Positions 46,940 through 56,142 are shown, numbered from the stretch's first letter. The stretch: 64,000 nt of DNA from Pseudovibrio sp947494035 (GCA_947494035.1 CANLTN010000023.1:1-64000); one strand, 5' to 3'. Translations and numbers: made by a program. Notes: generated by a model from the letters alone, not told the origin.

Positions 46940-47028
46940 CCACGCTTCCGCCTATCGCTGATTGCACGTATTCGGGCTGGCGTAACAAGACCCCTCCAGT
47001 AATTTCGCCCGAGGGAAAGAGCGGTCAT
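46936..47028 (-). pseudogene. Possible C-terminal remnant of a MotA-like gene
   Basis: A frame of 30 codons (MTALSLGRNYWRGLVTPAR to DRRKRG) overlaps the MotB-like start by TGATG, as translationally coupled motA-motB pairs do. The basic end is MotA-like in style only. Too short to assign with confidence. Confidence 0.25.
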
Positions 47029-47048
47029 GCTGGAGAGGTCTCGTGGCC

Positions 47049-48203
47049 TTATTGTTGAAGCTCGGCTAATGCCTGCTCAACCGTCAGGCGTCGCGGATCG
47101 TCTTGCGCTGCATCGGCAAGCAAGACATTGGCAACCTTGAAAGCTGCAAGTGCTTCAGCACGTTCACCAATGACAGTGTAAGCATTTGCAAGTCGAAGCC
47201 ACCCATCCAGATTATCTGGTTCAGTCTTCATGCGCTCGGCCAGCCGCTCCACCATTGACCGAATGAACTGTGTGCGATCCTCCTCACTCAACTCCTGCGC
47301 CGCTGCGACATCTTCCGCCGTTGGGCCTGATTGGCTGACTTCAACAAAATCAGAAACTGTAAGCGGTGGTTGGCCGATTGTCTTACCAAGCCTATTCGCT
47401 TGGGCAACCAGAGATTCCATCCAAGGAGCGAACGCTTCGGCAGCTTCTAATCGCGCAACCACAACCTGATAGGCATCACGCTCTCGTCCCGCCTGAGAGA
47501 GAGCTAAGGCCTTATAGAAGGTTGCTGCAGGATTTCCCGGATTGAGTTCCAGCGCCTTTTCGATTGCCTGCTCACTGCGGGGAGAGATAATTCCCTGATC
47601 CATACGGACCAGCGCTTCCGCCAACATTGACCACGTTGCCGATGTACTGCCTTCGCGCGACGTTGCTTTTTCTAGTGCCTGCACACCTTCCTCAACTCTT
47701 CCAAGCCGCAAGTATGTACGGCCGAGAAGCTGCCAGCCTTCGCTGTCGCCGCCATTCGGGTCACTCTCCAATTTGGCTAGCAGCTGGTCGGTCATGGCAG
47801 TGATCTCTTGGACCTCCTCCCGCTCGCTTTCGCGATCAGCGTAGGCCACCCCTGGAAGGTTTGGCGAGCCCATCAGCACGTAGTATCCGATTGCAATAGC
47901 GGGCACCAACAAAGCGCAAAGGGCTAGCGCGGCTGTCCCATTTGCACTGGTTGCAGCTTGCACCTTGGAACTGCGGTGGGTGGAAGAAACGATGCGTCGT
48001 TTGATTTCTATCGTGGCGGCATTCGCTTCATTCTCTGAGATCAGGCCGGATTTCTTGTCTCTTTCCAGTTCGCTCAACTGGTCCAGAAGGACCGAAGAGG
48101 TTATCTCATTTTCGGAGATCTCAACCTTTTTTCGATAAAAGAGTGGCATGAGAACGAAGAGCACAGCAAGTAATGACAATACAGCAATGGCGAGCCAGAT
48201 CAT
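47049..48203 (-). CDS. ccmI: Cytochrome c maturation protein CcmI
   Basis: Apocytochrome chaperone of the haem-ligation complex. Two membrane helices (about residues 3-22 and 95-115) frame the N-terminal part. A periplasmic TPR domain (about 150-380, with WQLLGRTYLRLGRVEEGVQALEKA and WLRLANAYTVIGERAEALAAF) binds the apocytochrome C-terminus. It overlaps ccmH by four bases. Confidence 0.92.
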   Translation of the reverse strand: MIWLAIAVLSLLAVLFVLMPLFYRKKVEISENEITSSVLLDQLSELERDKKSGLISENEANAATIEIKRRIVSSTHRSSKVQAATSANGTAALALCALLVPAIAIGYYVLMGSPNLPGVAYADRESEREEVQEITAMTDQLLAKLESDPNGGDSEGWQLLGRTYLRLGRVEEGVQALEKATSREGSTSATWSMLAEALVRMDQGIISPRSEQAIEKALELNPGNPAATFYKALALSQAGRERDAYQVVVARLEAAEAFAPWMESLVAQANRLGKTIGQPPLTVSDFVEVSQSGPTAEDVAAAQELSEEDRTQFIRSMVERLAERMKTEPDNLDGWLRLANAYTVIGERAEALAAFKVANVLLADAAQDDPRRLTVEQALAELQQ

Positions 48204-48676
48204 TCCCGGCCTCCCTTCTTATGATTCTTAATGATTTGATCGGCTAAAGCCTCTTCTTCACGTGTCAGAGCATGTGAAGGCCGCGTTCTCTGGCTTGCTG
48301 ACAACACTCGCCATCCAAGTGCAAGGACAAGTAAGATCAGGAAAGGTGGCGCAAACCAAAGAACGTATGTCGATGGTTTGAACGGTGGCTTTAAAAGCAC
48401 GTAATCGCCGTAGCGCGCCTGAACGAACGCAAGCACCTCATCGTTCGTGTCTCCGGCAACAAGTCGCTCGCGAACCAGCAAGCGCAAGTCACGAGCAACA
48501 CCGGCATTCGAGCTGTCGATGTCCTGATTTTGACAGACGACGCAACGCAGCTTCTTTGAGATCTCTCTTGCTCTGGCTTCAAGCACAGGGTCGGGCAGCA
48601 TTTCGTCAGGCTCGACTGCCATGGAAGGTGTTGCAATCAAAGCGAAGAGGACTGCGAGCATAGATAGGTAACGCAT
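48200..48676 (-). CDS. ccmH: Cytochrome c maturation protein CcmH
   Basis: Thiol-redox subunit of the haem lyase, 158 residues. Signal peptide, then the signature LRCVVCQNQDIDSS, and a membrane helix at about 105-125. It reduces or holds the CxxCH cysteines. Start overlaps the ccmG stop. Confidence 0.93.
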   Translation of the reverse strand: MRYLSMLAVLFALIATPSMAVEPDEMLPDPVLEARAREISKKLRCVVCQNQDIDSSNAGVARDLRLLVRERLVAGDTNDEVLAFVQARYGDYVLLKPPFKPSTYVLWFAPPFLILLVLALGWRVLSASQRTRPSHALTREEEALADQIIKNHKKGGRE

Positions 48677-49239
48677 CAGCTGGCTCCTGTTCCAAGTACA
48701 CCAGCTTGCGTTAGGGCCACACGGAATTTAGCGATCGCTGCTTCCCCCACAACTGGCCCTACATAGCGGTACAGAACGGTGCCATCGCCACCAACGATGA
48801 AGGTTTCCGGCACACCGGAAATACCCCACTCGATACCAGCGCGCCCTGATGTGTCGGCTCCTATCCGTTCGTACGGATTACCGAGCTCAGCCAGCCAGCG
48901 CGATGCGTCTTCCGCTTTGTCTTTGTAGTTGATGCCGAAGAGCCGGATTCCATCACGCTCAACCAGATTTGTGAGCACAGAGTGCTCTGCTCTACATGGA
49001 ACGCACCATGATGCGAAGACATTGATCACCACTGGCTTTTCGTTGTTCAGCAGGTCATCCCTCGAAAGGCCGGGAACTTCTACTCCAGGAATTGGCTCAA
49101 GGGCAAAATTCGGTGCTGGTTGAGAAATCAACACCGAGGGAATTTCGTTGGGATCTCGTTCCGGATTGAGACCCCAAATGAAGAATGCGCCCAGGATCAC
49201 AGCCAGCAGGAATGGAATAAGTGCAAGAAATCTAGTCAT
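48676..49239 (-). CDS. ccmG: Cytochrome c maturation thioredoxin CcmG/DsbE
   Basis: Membrane-anchored periplasmic thioredoxin, 187 residues. N-terminal anchor (FLALIPFLLAVILGAFFIWGL), redox site ASWCVPCRAEH and the typical GISGVPETFIV with cis-proline. It keeps apocytochrome thiols reduced, probably fed by the DsbD-like protein of the same island. Confidence 0.93.
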   Translation of the reverse strand: MTRFLALIPFLLAVILGAFFIWGLNPERDPNEIPSVLISQPAPNFALEPIPGVEVPGLSRDDLLNNEKPVVINVFASWCVPCRAEHSVLTNLVERDGIRLFGINYKDKAEDASRWLAELGNPYERIGADTSGRAGIEWGISGVPETFIVGGDGTVLYRYVGPVVGEAAIAKFRVALTQAGVLGTGAS

Positions 49240-49242
49240 TAT

Positions 49243-51240
49243 TCACTCCGCTGCAGCAACATTACGTGGAAGCTTCGCCTGCTTTGGCGCACCAACACGC
49301 AAGCGCCTATCAGTCAGGGATAAGCAGCCCCCGAGCACCAGCATGAGTGATCCAATCCAGATGAAGTTGACGAGTGGCTCGTATAAAATTCGTAGCGTCC
49401 ACGCACCATTGGATCCCTCTTGCTCGGCAGCTGGCTCCGCAATGGATGCATAAAGATCACCGGCGAGCGTGGAGCGTATTGCAGACTCTGTGGTTGATGA
49501 ACGAGCTACCGGATAGTTTCGACGCTCCGGATACAAGGTAGTGACGTACTGACCATTTCGCTCGACCACGAGCGCCCCGCGATCAGCAATGTAGTTTGGT
49601 CCACGAACCCGGTTCACGCCCTGAAACGAGACATCAAAGCCAGCAATGGCAATTGAAGACCCAGGTTTAACGAAAACGACTTCTTCAGACTTCCACGCAC
49701 TTGAGCCAATAAATCCGAACATCAGAACCGCAACACCAAGATGTGCCATGCTCATGCCGTGTGCTGCTCTTGGCAAATTACGGGCACGTCTCATCGCATC
49801 GGCGAACGGCACATCGAACAGCCGGATACGCAGCATCCATTCCCTGCAGCTTGTGAAGGCCAGCCAGAACGCAAGGAGTAGGCTAACATACGCCAGAACC
49901 GGACCGCCGTTCGTCATGTACCAGACAATCAATGTGGCAACGACGCAGATGAGCCCAACGAACTTAAGCCTTGAAAGCACTCCAGCAAGATCAGCTCGTT
50001 TCCATGAGAGGAATGGGCCCAACCCCAGCACGAATACCAAAGGCAGCATCATTGGAACGAAGGAGGAGTTGAAGAACGGAGGACCGACGGAGATCTTTTC
50101 GCCGGTGACAGCTTCAAGGAACAATGGATAGAGCGTTCCGAAAAGGACAATGCCTGTTGCAGCGGCCAAGAATAAATTATTCATGAGAAGACCAGCCTCT
50201 CGGCTGATCGGCTTGAAAAGTCCCCCTGCTTCCATGGAAGGTGCCCGCCACGCATACAGCAGCAAAGAGCCGCCGATGGATAGGGCAAGCAGCATCAAGA
50301 TATACAGCCCTCTCTCAGGATCTACGGAGAACGCGTGAACGGACGTCAGAAGACCGGACCGCACGATGAATGTGCCAAGGAGCGAGAGGGAGAATGTCAG
50401 GATTGCCAGTAATATGGTCCAGCTTTTAAAGGCATCGCGTTTTTCGGTCACGATCGCCGAGTGCAGCAACGCGGTACCTAGCAACCATGGCATAAAGCTC
50501 ACGTTTTCTACCGGGTCCCAGAACCACCAGCCACCCCAGCCAAGTTCGTAATACGCCCACCAGGAACCAAGCGCGATGCCTGCTGTCAGACTAACCCATG
50601 CGGCCAGTGTCCACGGGCGAACCCAGCGTGCCCAGACAACGTCAATGCGCCCTTCAAGCAAAGCAGCAACGGCAAAAGAGAATACAATCGAGAACCCGAC
50701 ATAACCAAAGTACAGCAGTGGTGGATGCAGAGCCAAACCAACATCTTGCAGCAGCGGGTTCAAATCATTGCCGTCTGCTGGTGGTGGAAAGAGCCGGTCA
50801 AATGGGTTTGATGTTAAGAGAAGAAACGAAAAGAAACCGACACTAATCCAGGCTTGTACCGAGAGCACACGTGCCTTCGTGGCTTCAGGGATGTTCCTGC
50901 CAAATAACGAAACCCCTGCCCCGAAAATAGTCAGGATCAGGACCCACAGCAGCAGTGATCCTTCGTGGCTCCCCCACGTACCTGCAATCTTATAGAGAAG
51001 CGGCTTCAGAGAGTGCGAATTTTCAGCAACATTTCGAACTGTGAAGTCACTGGCAATAAACGCCAGCATCAGTGCACCAAATGCGATTGATGTGAAGATA
51101 ACCTGCCCAATCGAAAGTGGGCGTGCAGAGCGCATCCATAAGAGATTTCCACGCGCGGCGCCTATGATCGGCACCGTGCTCTGGACGAGCGCAAGGGCTA
51201 GCGCTAAGGCCAGCGCGAAATGACCAACTTCAGGTGTCAT
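49243..51240 (-). CDS. ccmF: Haem lyase subunit CcmF
   Basis: Large membrane protein of 665 residues with about 15 helices. It carries the tryptophan-rich WWD motif (WAYYELGWGGWWFWDPVENVS in parts), the early AGTWGSHEGSLLLWV and a C-terminal periplasmic domain. It attaches haem to CxxCH. It begins 18 bases after the histidine kinase stop and heads a ccmFGHI module; ccmABCDE are not in the window. Confidence 0.94.
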   Translation of the reverse strand: MTPEVGHFALALALALALVQSTVPIIGAARGNLLWMRSARPLSIGQVIFTSIAFGALMLAFIASDFTVRNVAENSHSLKPLLYKIAGTWGSHEGSLLLWVLILTIFGAGVSLFGRNIPEATKARVLSVQAWISVGFFSFLLLTSNPFDRLFPPPADGNDLNPLLQDVGLALHPPLLYFGYVGFSIVFSFAVAALLEGRIDVVWARWVRPWTLAAWVSLTAGIALGSWWAYYELGWGGWWFWDPVENVSFMPWLLGTALLHSAIVTEKRDAFKSWTILLAILTFSLSLLGTFIVRSGLLTSVHAFSVDPERGLYILMLLALSIGGSLLLYAWRAPSMEAGGLFKPISREAGLLMNNLFLAAATGIVLFGTLYPLFLEAVTGEKISVGPPFFNSSFVPMMLPLVFVLGLGPFLSWKRADLAGVLSRLKFVGLICVVATLIVWYMTNGGPVLAYVSLLLAFWLAFTSCREWMLRIRLFDVPFADAMRRARNLPRAAHGMSMAHLGVAVLMFGFIGSSAWKSEEVVFVKPGSSIAIAGFDVSFQGVNRVRGPNYIADRGALVVERNGQYVTTLYPERRNYPVARSSTTESAIRSTLAGDLYASIAEPAAEQEGSNGAWTLRILYEPLVNFIWIGSLMLVLGGCLSLTDRRLRVGAPKQAKLPRNVAAAE

Positions 51241-51258
51241 TGTGAGATCCTGTTTTTT

Positions 51259-52686
51259 CTAACCCGGCGTAGCCAGGTTGTCCTTCTCCCCCGACAGAGG
51301 GACATCTTCAGAAAGAGGTATCTTGATTTGGGCCATCAGGCCTTTGTCACTGCGATTGGCAAGTATGACGTCTCCCCCATGTGCCCTTACGATCGTGCGT
51401 GAGATGGACAAGCCGAGACCATGACCGCCTGTTTCCAGTGATCTGGATTCTTCCAACCTGAAGAAGGGCTCAAAAACTTGTTCCAGTTGCTCTTGAGGAA
51501 TACCCGGACCATGGTCTTCAATCGTAATCACGAGGGACTGTTTTTTTGTCTCGTAAATAACCGTCGCATCCCCTCCATACCGAAGGGCGTTTTCGATCAG
51601 ATTTCGCAACGCACGCCGAAATGCCATTGGTCGAATGCGGATTAAGACCTCAGGACCCTTCGCTATCTGGAAGGGTTCAAGAATATCTTTCTGCAAAGAG
51701 GCGAGAAACTCACCTATCTCAACGAGTTCGGTTCCTTCTGAACCTATGAGGCCCCGTGAAAATGTGAGTGTCGCTTCGACCATCGACTGCATTTCCTCAA
51801 CACAGTCAATTAGACTAGTCCGTGTTTCGTCATCGTCCACCATCTCAGCACGCACGCGCATGGCGGTTAACGGAGACTTCAGATCATGGCCTAGTGCAGC
51901 GAGCAATCTGGTCCGATCAGCGACAAAACGGGTCAACCGCTTCTGCATCTGGTTGAATGCTTTAATGAGGCTTCTGACTTCAAGTGGTCCGGCCATTGGA
52001 AGTTCAGAGACTTCCTCCCCTCGCCCCAGACTATCAGAGGCCGATGCAAGCCTTCTCAAAGGTCCCGTTAAACGGCGTAGCAGAAACCAGAAAACCACAA
52101 TAAGGATGAGCGCAGCTGACAAAGCAAAGGTGAGCGTCGAGTAAAACGGCCATTGCAGCGGAGGTCGTTCAAAGCGCGTTTCAACGTTCAACCATTGGCC
52201 ATCCGAAAGCGCAATCGATAGGTTCATCTCAACGGCTGACAGCTCTCCCTTCATCATGGCCATATGCATCTCGGCCATCTCACCAGAAAGATGAGGAAGC
52301 GGCAGGATCTTGCCCTCAACCTGATTGACTTCGACCCGTATATCTCTGTGGTTGCTATCTCCGAGAAGACGACGAACGCGCATTTCAATGACGCCTCCGT
52401 CGGAATAATCATCAACAGTCGCACTCGGATTACTCGAGAGTTTAAACCGGACCAGAGGTGAATCGGCGGCTTCTAGAACTGCCGAGCGCGCATCGGCAGG
52501 GGCATTCTCCAGAAGCCTTGCAACGTTTGCTGCGCGTCCTGCTGCCTCAAATCCAAGGGCCGCTCGGATCGCCAGACTTCTCTCGTCGACAAAAAGCCAT
52601 AGACTGATCATTTGAGCAGTTACCAAAGCGGCGATGACCAGCAAGGTCAATTGCACAATCAGTGTATTGAACGGCCAGAATTTCAT
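51259..52686 (-). CDS. Sensor histidine kinase with Met/His-rich periplasmic domain
   Basis: A 475-residue membrane kinase. Two helices (about 10-32 and 180-200) enclose a periplasmic sensor domain that contains HLSGEMAEMHMAMMKGE, a cluster of methionines and histidines suited to copper. HAMP follows (about 205-255), then the H box ALGHDLKSPLTAMR, the N box NLIENALRYG and the G boxes DHGPGIP and GHGLGLS. Its start overlaps the response regulator stop by four bases. Confidence 0.9.
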   Translation of the reverse strand: MKFWPFNTLIVQLTLLVIAALVTAQMISLWLFVDERSLAIRAALGFEAAGRAANVARLLENAPADARSAVLEAADSPLVRFKLSSNPSATVDDYSDGGVIEMRVRRLLGDSNHRDIRVEVNQVEGKILPLPHLSGEMAEMHMAMMKGELSAVEMNLSIALSDGQWLNVETRFERPPLQWPFYSTLTFALSAALILIVVFWFLLRRLTGPLRRLASASDSLGRGEEVSELPMAGPLEVRSLIKAFNQMQKRLTRFVADRTRLLAALGHDLKSPLTAMRVRAEMVDDDETRTSLIDCVEEMQSMVEATLTFSRGLIGSEGTELVEIGEFLASLQKDILEPFQIAKGPEVLIRIRPMAFRRALRNLIENALRYGGDATVIYETKKQSLVITIEDHGPGIPQEQLEQVFEPFFRLEESRSLETGGHGLGLSISRTIVRAHGGDVILANRSDKGLMAQIKIPLSEDVPLSGEKDNLATPG

Positions 52687-53405
52687 TCCAGCACCTCAAC
52701 GTCCGCAGAGAGACAATACCCTCCATGCCTTACAGTCGTAATGATGCTTGGGCGTAAAACGTCAGGCTCGATCTTGCGCCTTAACCGACTGATTTGATTG
52801 TCTATCTTACGATCCAACGGGCCAGCGGTTTTCCCGGCTGTGAGGTCCAGCAATTGCTCTCTGCTAAGCACAACGCGGGCTCTTTCAAGCAATACAGTCA
52901 GGAGCTTATGGTCTGAGGTAGTGAGCTGTGTTTGTTCGCCGCTATCGCCGATCAATAGACGCCGGTCAGTATCCAGCGTGAGGTGAGCAAAACGGACCTT
53001 CTTACCAGCAAAGCCACCACCCAACGTCTCTGGCACAGTGGTTCTTCGGAGAATCGCTTTGATGCGCGCGAGAAGCTCCCGAGGATTGAATGGTTTGGCA
53101 AGGTAATCATCCGCACCAATCTCAAGGCCAACAATCCGGTCCGTATCCTCGCCCAGAGCGGTCAGCAGAATGATCGGCATCTTGCTACCAGCAGAAATGC
53201 GCTGACAAACCGATAGCCCACTTTCTCCAGGCATCATGACATCCAGCACAATCAAGTCATAGTGACCATTGGCTAGCTTAACGTCCATCTCACGTGCATC
53301 TTTTGCGGATGACGCTCGAAGGCCGTTCTTTTCAAGAAAACGCGTAACGCTATCACGAATTTGCTTGTGATCATCGACGACTAAAATATGCGGTGCTTCT
53401 GACAT
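52683..53405 (-). CDS. OmpR-family response regulator
   Basis: A 240-residue two-component regulator. Receiver domain: phosphoacceptor aspartate in LIVLDVMMPGESG, acidic pair VDDH, conserved Lys in DDYLAKPFNPREL. The C-terminal winged helix (about 135-235) ends RHGGYCLSADV. First gene of the operon RR-kinase-ccmF-ccmG-ccmH-ccmI. An inverted repeat lies upstream. Confidence 0.92.
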   Translation of the reverse strand: MSEAPHILVVDDHKQIRDSVTRFLEKNGLRASSAKDAREMDVKLANGHYDLIVLDVMMPGESGLSVCQRISAGSKMPIILLTALGEDTDRIVGLEIGADDYLAKPFNPRELLARIKAILRRTTVPETLGGGFAGKKVRFAHLTLDTDRRLLIGDSGEQTQLTTSDHKLLTVLLERARVVLSREQLLDLTAGKTAGPLDRKIDNQISRLRRKIEPDVLRPSIITTVRHGGYCLSADVEVLE

Positions 53406-53762
53406 ACTGGAGTTCTACAAGATATTTCCCCTGCTCGTCAGCGGGCGTTTTGTCTCCGATTGTATCAAACAGATCTATTAGTACCGACAGTTACAAACCA
53501 AAGCATCTGGTTTGTAGTGTGTTTCACAAGCTATAACTGAATCTAATGCACGGGGGATTTTCAGTCGGCGGCGTAACAGGTTGAATGATTGATGACGAAA
53601 TCTGTCGATACCTCGTTACACGCGGGCTAGCGGTGGATGAACCAGCCCGCTCGTGCCTGCCTTACCCTAATGCGCTTGCGTTCACCCGCAATGAGGCTCC
53701 TTTTTAATAGGTATGCCCAAGCCGTTAGATGGCCTAATCTTTCGTTCGGTGTCCCTAAGAAG
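53406..53762. other. Promoter region and spacer before the response regulator
   Basis: About 360 bases between the regulator start and an autotransporter relic. Beyond the inverted repeat I see nothing recognisable. Confidence 0.4.
53492..53516. promoter_or_regulatory. Inverted repeat upstream of the response regulator operon
   Basis: TACAAACCA (53492-53500) and TGGTTTGTA (53508-53516), a perfect nine-bp repeat with a seven-base spacer, 90-110 bases before the regulator start. TTGTATC also occurs at 53460-53466. A likely autoregulatory operator. Confidence 0.5.
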
Positions 53763-54160
53763 TTAGAATTGCATCACTAAGCCAAAGCGGCCCTCTGCCG
53801 ATGCTGCCCATTCAGTACCAAGGGCGACTTCAGTGCCAAAATTAAGCTTGGTACTCATATCGATTTGACAATCAAAATCAGCACCGACGAACGGGCGAAC
53901 GGCGTTTTCGTCATCATAGCTGGCAAACTGGAGTGTGCTGTCGAGGTTTGCCCCGTCAACATCGCTGCCCCAATTTCTGTATAGGTCAACACCCTACGCA
54001 AACGTGCGCTCCAATGGTTGCCACCTTCCTCATTAGCGTTTGCCCAAGCAACAGCACGTTACGCACGAAAGTTTAATTGATGGCTGTCTTGATCATCAAA
54101 CTTCAAGCCAGCGGCAACACCTTCTTCAAAGCCACCCTGCCGCATTCCGCTATAAATGAG
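53763..54160 (-). pseudogene. Autotransporter beta-barrel relic
   Basis: On the minus strand the last frame reads VDLYRNWGSDVDG, NAVRPFVGADF and ends FGLVMQF and a stop, matching the end of the barrel of the intact autotransporter (DIYANWGDDVDA, GVRPFIGADV, ending SVLF). In-frame stops break it near 53994 and again further upstream. Only about 130 codons of barrel remain. Confidence 0.7.
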
Positions 54161-54163
54161 GGA

Positions 54164-54430
54164 TTACCCGTGTAAGGGCAATTTTAAAAGTTTACGTCCC
54201 ATGCAACAAAGCCGTTTTTGCGCCTCTTTTGCGGTTAATAGTGCGTAGCTAATGCCCCATCTAGTGAGTGTGACAGGATCAACAGTGACGCCACGCTCTT
54301 GCATGATTTCTTCTAAACTCCGATTGGACACGCCGTCGCGAACGTAGAAAACAACGTAAAGGATCAACTGTAAGTTTGATTTGATAAAATCCCAGACGCT
54401 GATCCGATAGCAGAACTCGTGTAAATCCTC
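54164..54430 (-). pseudogene. IS6-family transposase remnant
   Basis: An N-terminal piece resembling IS6/IS26 transposases: WDFIKSNLQLILYVVFYVRDG, then SNRSLEEIMQERGVTVDPVTLTRW. The catalytic domain is absent. It lies between the barrel relic and the CueO-like gene. Confidence 0.7.
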
Positions 54431-54534
54431 CGCGTTTCAACTAACGCTTTCCTGTGACGGTGATCAACGTCAATAGGCTGTAGCAAAAAACGTAGTGCAG
54501 ACTAGTTTTGCATATTACGTAAAGAAGACGAAAA

Positions 54535-56010
54535 ATGAATAGAAGAGACTTTCTATCACGTGCATCTACCTTCATCTCCGCTGGCGCTTCCGGGATGCTC
54601 CTCCCTAAGGTGAGTTTTGCCAATTCTGCGACAAGTTTTAAAGACAAAGTGAAACTGCAGATGCCGCCTCTTCTTGATGTCCAATCTAAGGGGGCTTTTG
54701 AATTAACTGCCCAACCGGGATCTACAAATTTTTTAGGTACATCGCCAACACAAACAATGGGTTTTAATGGTTCTTATCTTGGCCCAACACTACGGCTTGC
54801 ACGTGGATCAAATATGGCCCGCGTGCATAATTCAATTGATGAGATTACCACCATTCACTGGCATGGTCTTTTAATACCCGGCGATCAAGATGGCGGACCG
54901 CATCAACCTATTGCCCCAGGGGAAAGTTGGGAGGTTGATTTAGATCTTGATCAGCCTCCGGCAACCACTTGGTATCATAGTCACGTACATGGGCGTACCT
55001 CATATCAGGTATACCATGGACTGGCAGGCGTTATACAAATATGTGATGGCCGCGACCGTGATCGCGGTCTACCTGATACCTATGGTGTTGATGATTTGAT
55101 GCTGGTGTTGCAAGACCGAAATTTTGATAGTGCGGGTCATATGCTTTTCACTGAGTCCATGATGGATACAATGCACGGGTTAACAGGCAGTACCATGTTG
55201 GTGAACGGGCAAGTTGATGCTGTGGCGGCACCGCCCAAGGGGCTGACTCGTCTCAGACTTCTGAACGGATCCAATGCTCGTGTTTATACGCTAATCTTCA
55301 GTGACCGGCGTAACATGCATTTAATTGCTACAGATAGTGGCTACTTGGAAAAGCCCATAACTATTGATGAGATAAGACTTTCTCCTGGTGAACGCGCAGA
55401 AGTTCTAGTAGATTTCTCAGATGGCAATCGAACCGTTCTTATGAACAAAAATAATGCCCATGATGACATGATGGGCTCTATGAGCAGTTCCGATCATAGC
55501 ATGATGGGCTCTGCCCAAGCCACGAAAGAAGACGCGTTCCCGATTATACCGTTTCAGCCTGATGAACGAGTGAGGGCAACCATTGATCAAATCCCGGCAA
55601 GCTTTGACGCCTCTGGTCATGGAGAAATGGGGCAGCCGTCGCGTACCCGTGAATTTACACTCAACATGGAACCAATGGCTATTAACAATAGACCGTTTGA
55701 CATGGAGCGGATTAATGAGAATGTCGAGCAGGGCGCGGTTGAGCGTTGGATAATCCGAGGCGAGGAAATGCCACATCCGTTTCATGTTCATGGTGCGGCT
55801 TTTAAAGTAGTAAGCCAAAACGGAAAGGCTCCTCGCCCTGAGGAAACAAGCTGGAAAGACACAGTTCTTGTTGAAGATGAAAGCGAAATACTAATTCGTT
55901 TTGAGCACCTTGCGGGTCCTGAAGCTCCGTTCATGTACCACTGCCACATTCTGGAACACGAAGATGCCGGTATGATGGGGCAATTTACAGTCTCACCAAA
56001 GATTATTTAA
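54535..56010 (+). CDS. CueO-like multicopper oxidase
   Basis: A 491-residue Tat-exported cuprous oxidase (MNRRDFLSRASTF). Ligand motifs: HWHGLLIPGDQDGGPHQ, WYHSHVHGRTSYQVYHGLAG, HPFHVHGAAF and MYHCHILEHEDAGMM. A Met-rich segment typical of CueO (MMGSMSSSDHSMMGS) lies at about residue 310. Its codon use looks more AT-rich than that of the other oxidase. Flanked by an IS6 remnant and a complete IS, it may have come in separately. Confidence 0.92.
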   Translation: MNRRDFLSRASTFISAGASGMLLPKVSFANSATSFKDKVKLQMPPLLDVQSKGAFELTAQPGSTNFLGTSPTQTMGFNGSYLGPTLRLARGSNMARVHNSIDEITTIHWHGLLIPGDQDGGPHQPIAPGESWEVDLDLDQPPATTWYHSHVHGRTSYQVYHGLAGVIQICDGRDRDRGLPDTYGVDDLMLVLQDRNFDSAGHMLFTESMMDTMHGLTGSTMLVNGQVDAVAAPPKGLTRLRLLNGSNARVYTLIFSDRRNMHLIATDSGYLEKPITIDEIRLSPGERAEVLVDFSDGNRTVLMNKNNAHDDMMGSMSSSDHSMMGSAQATKEDAFPIIPFQPDERVRATIDQIPASFDASGHGEMGQPSRTREFTLNMEPMAINNRPFDMERINENVEQGAVERWIIRGEEMPHPFHVHGAAFKVVSQNGKAPRPEETSWKDTVLVEDESEILIRFEHLAGPEAPFMYHCHILEHEDAGMMGQFTVSPKII

Positions 56011-56142
56011 TTGCTTTTTGCAATTACTCAACTAGCTCTAGCCCCACCCTGCTTTCCGTCATCATTTAAAGCTGAACAGAGTTGACTCTTGAATAGTGGA
56101 GGCTTGTCCCAAGCTCAGCGAAGTTGTGTTTCCTGCTCTTAG

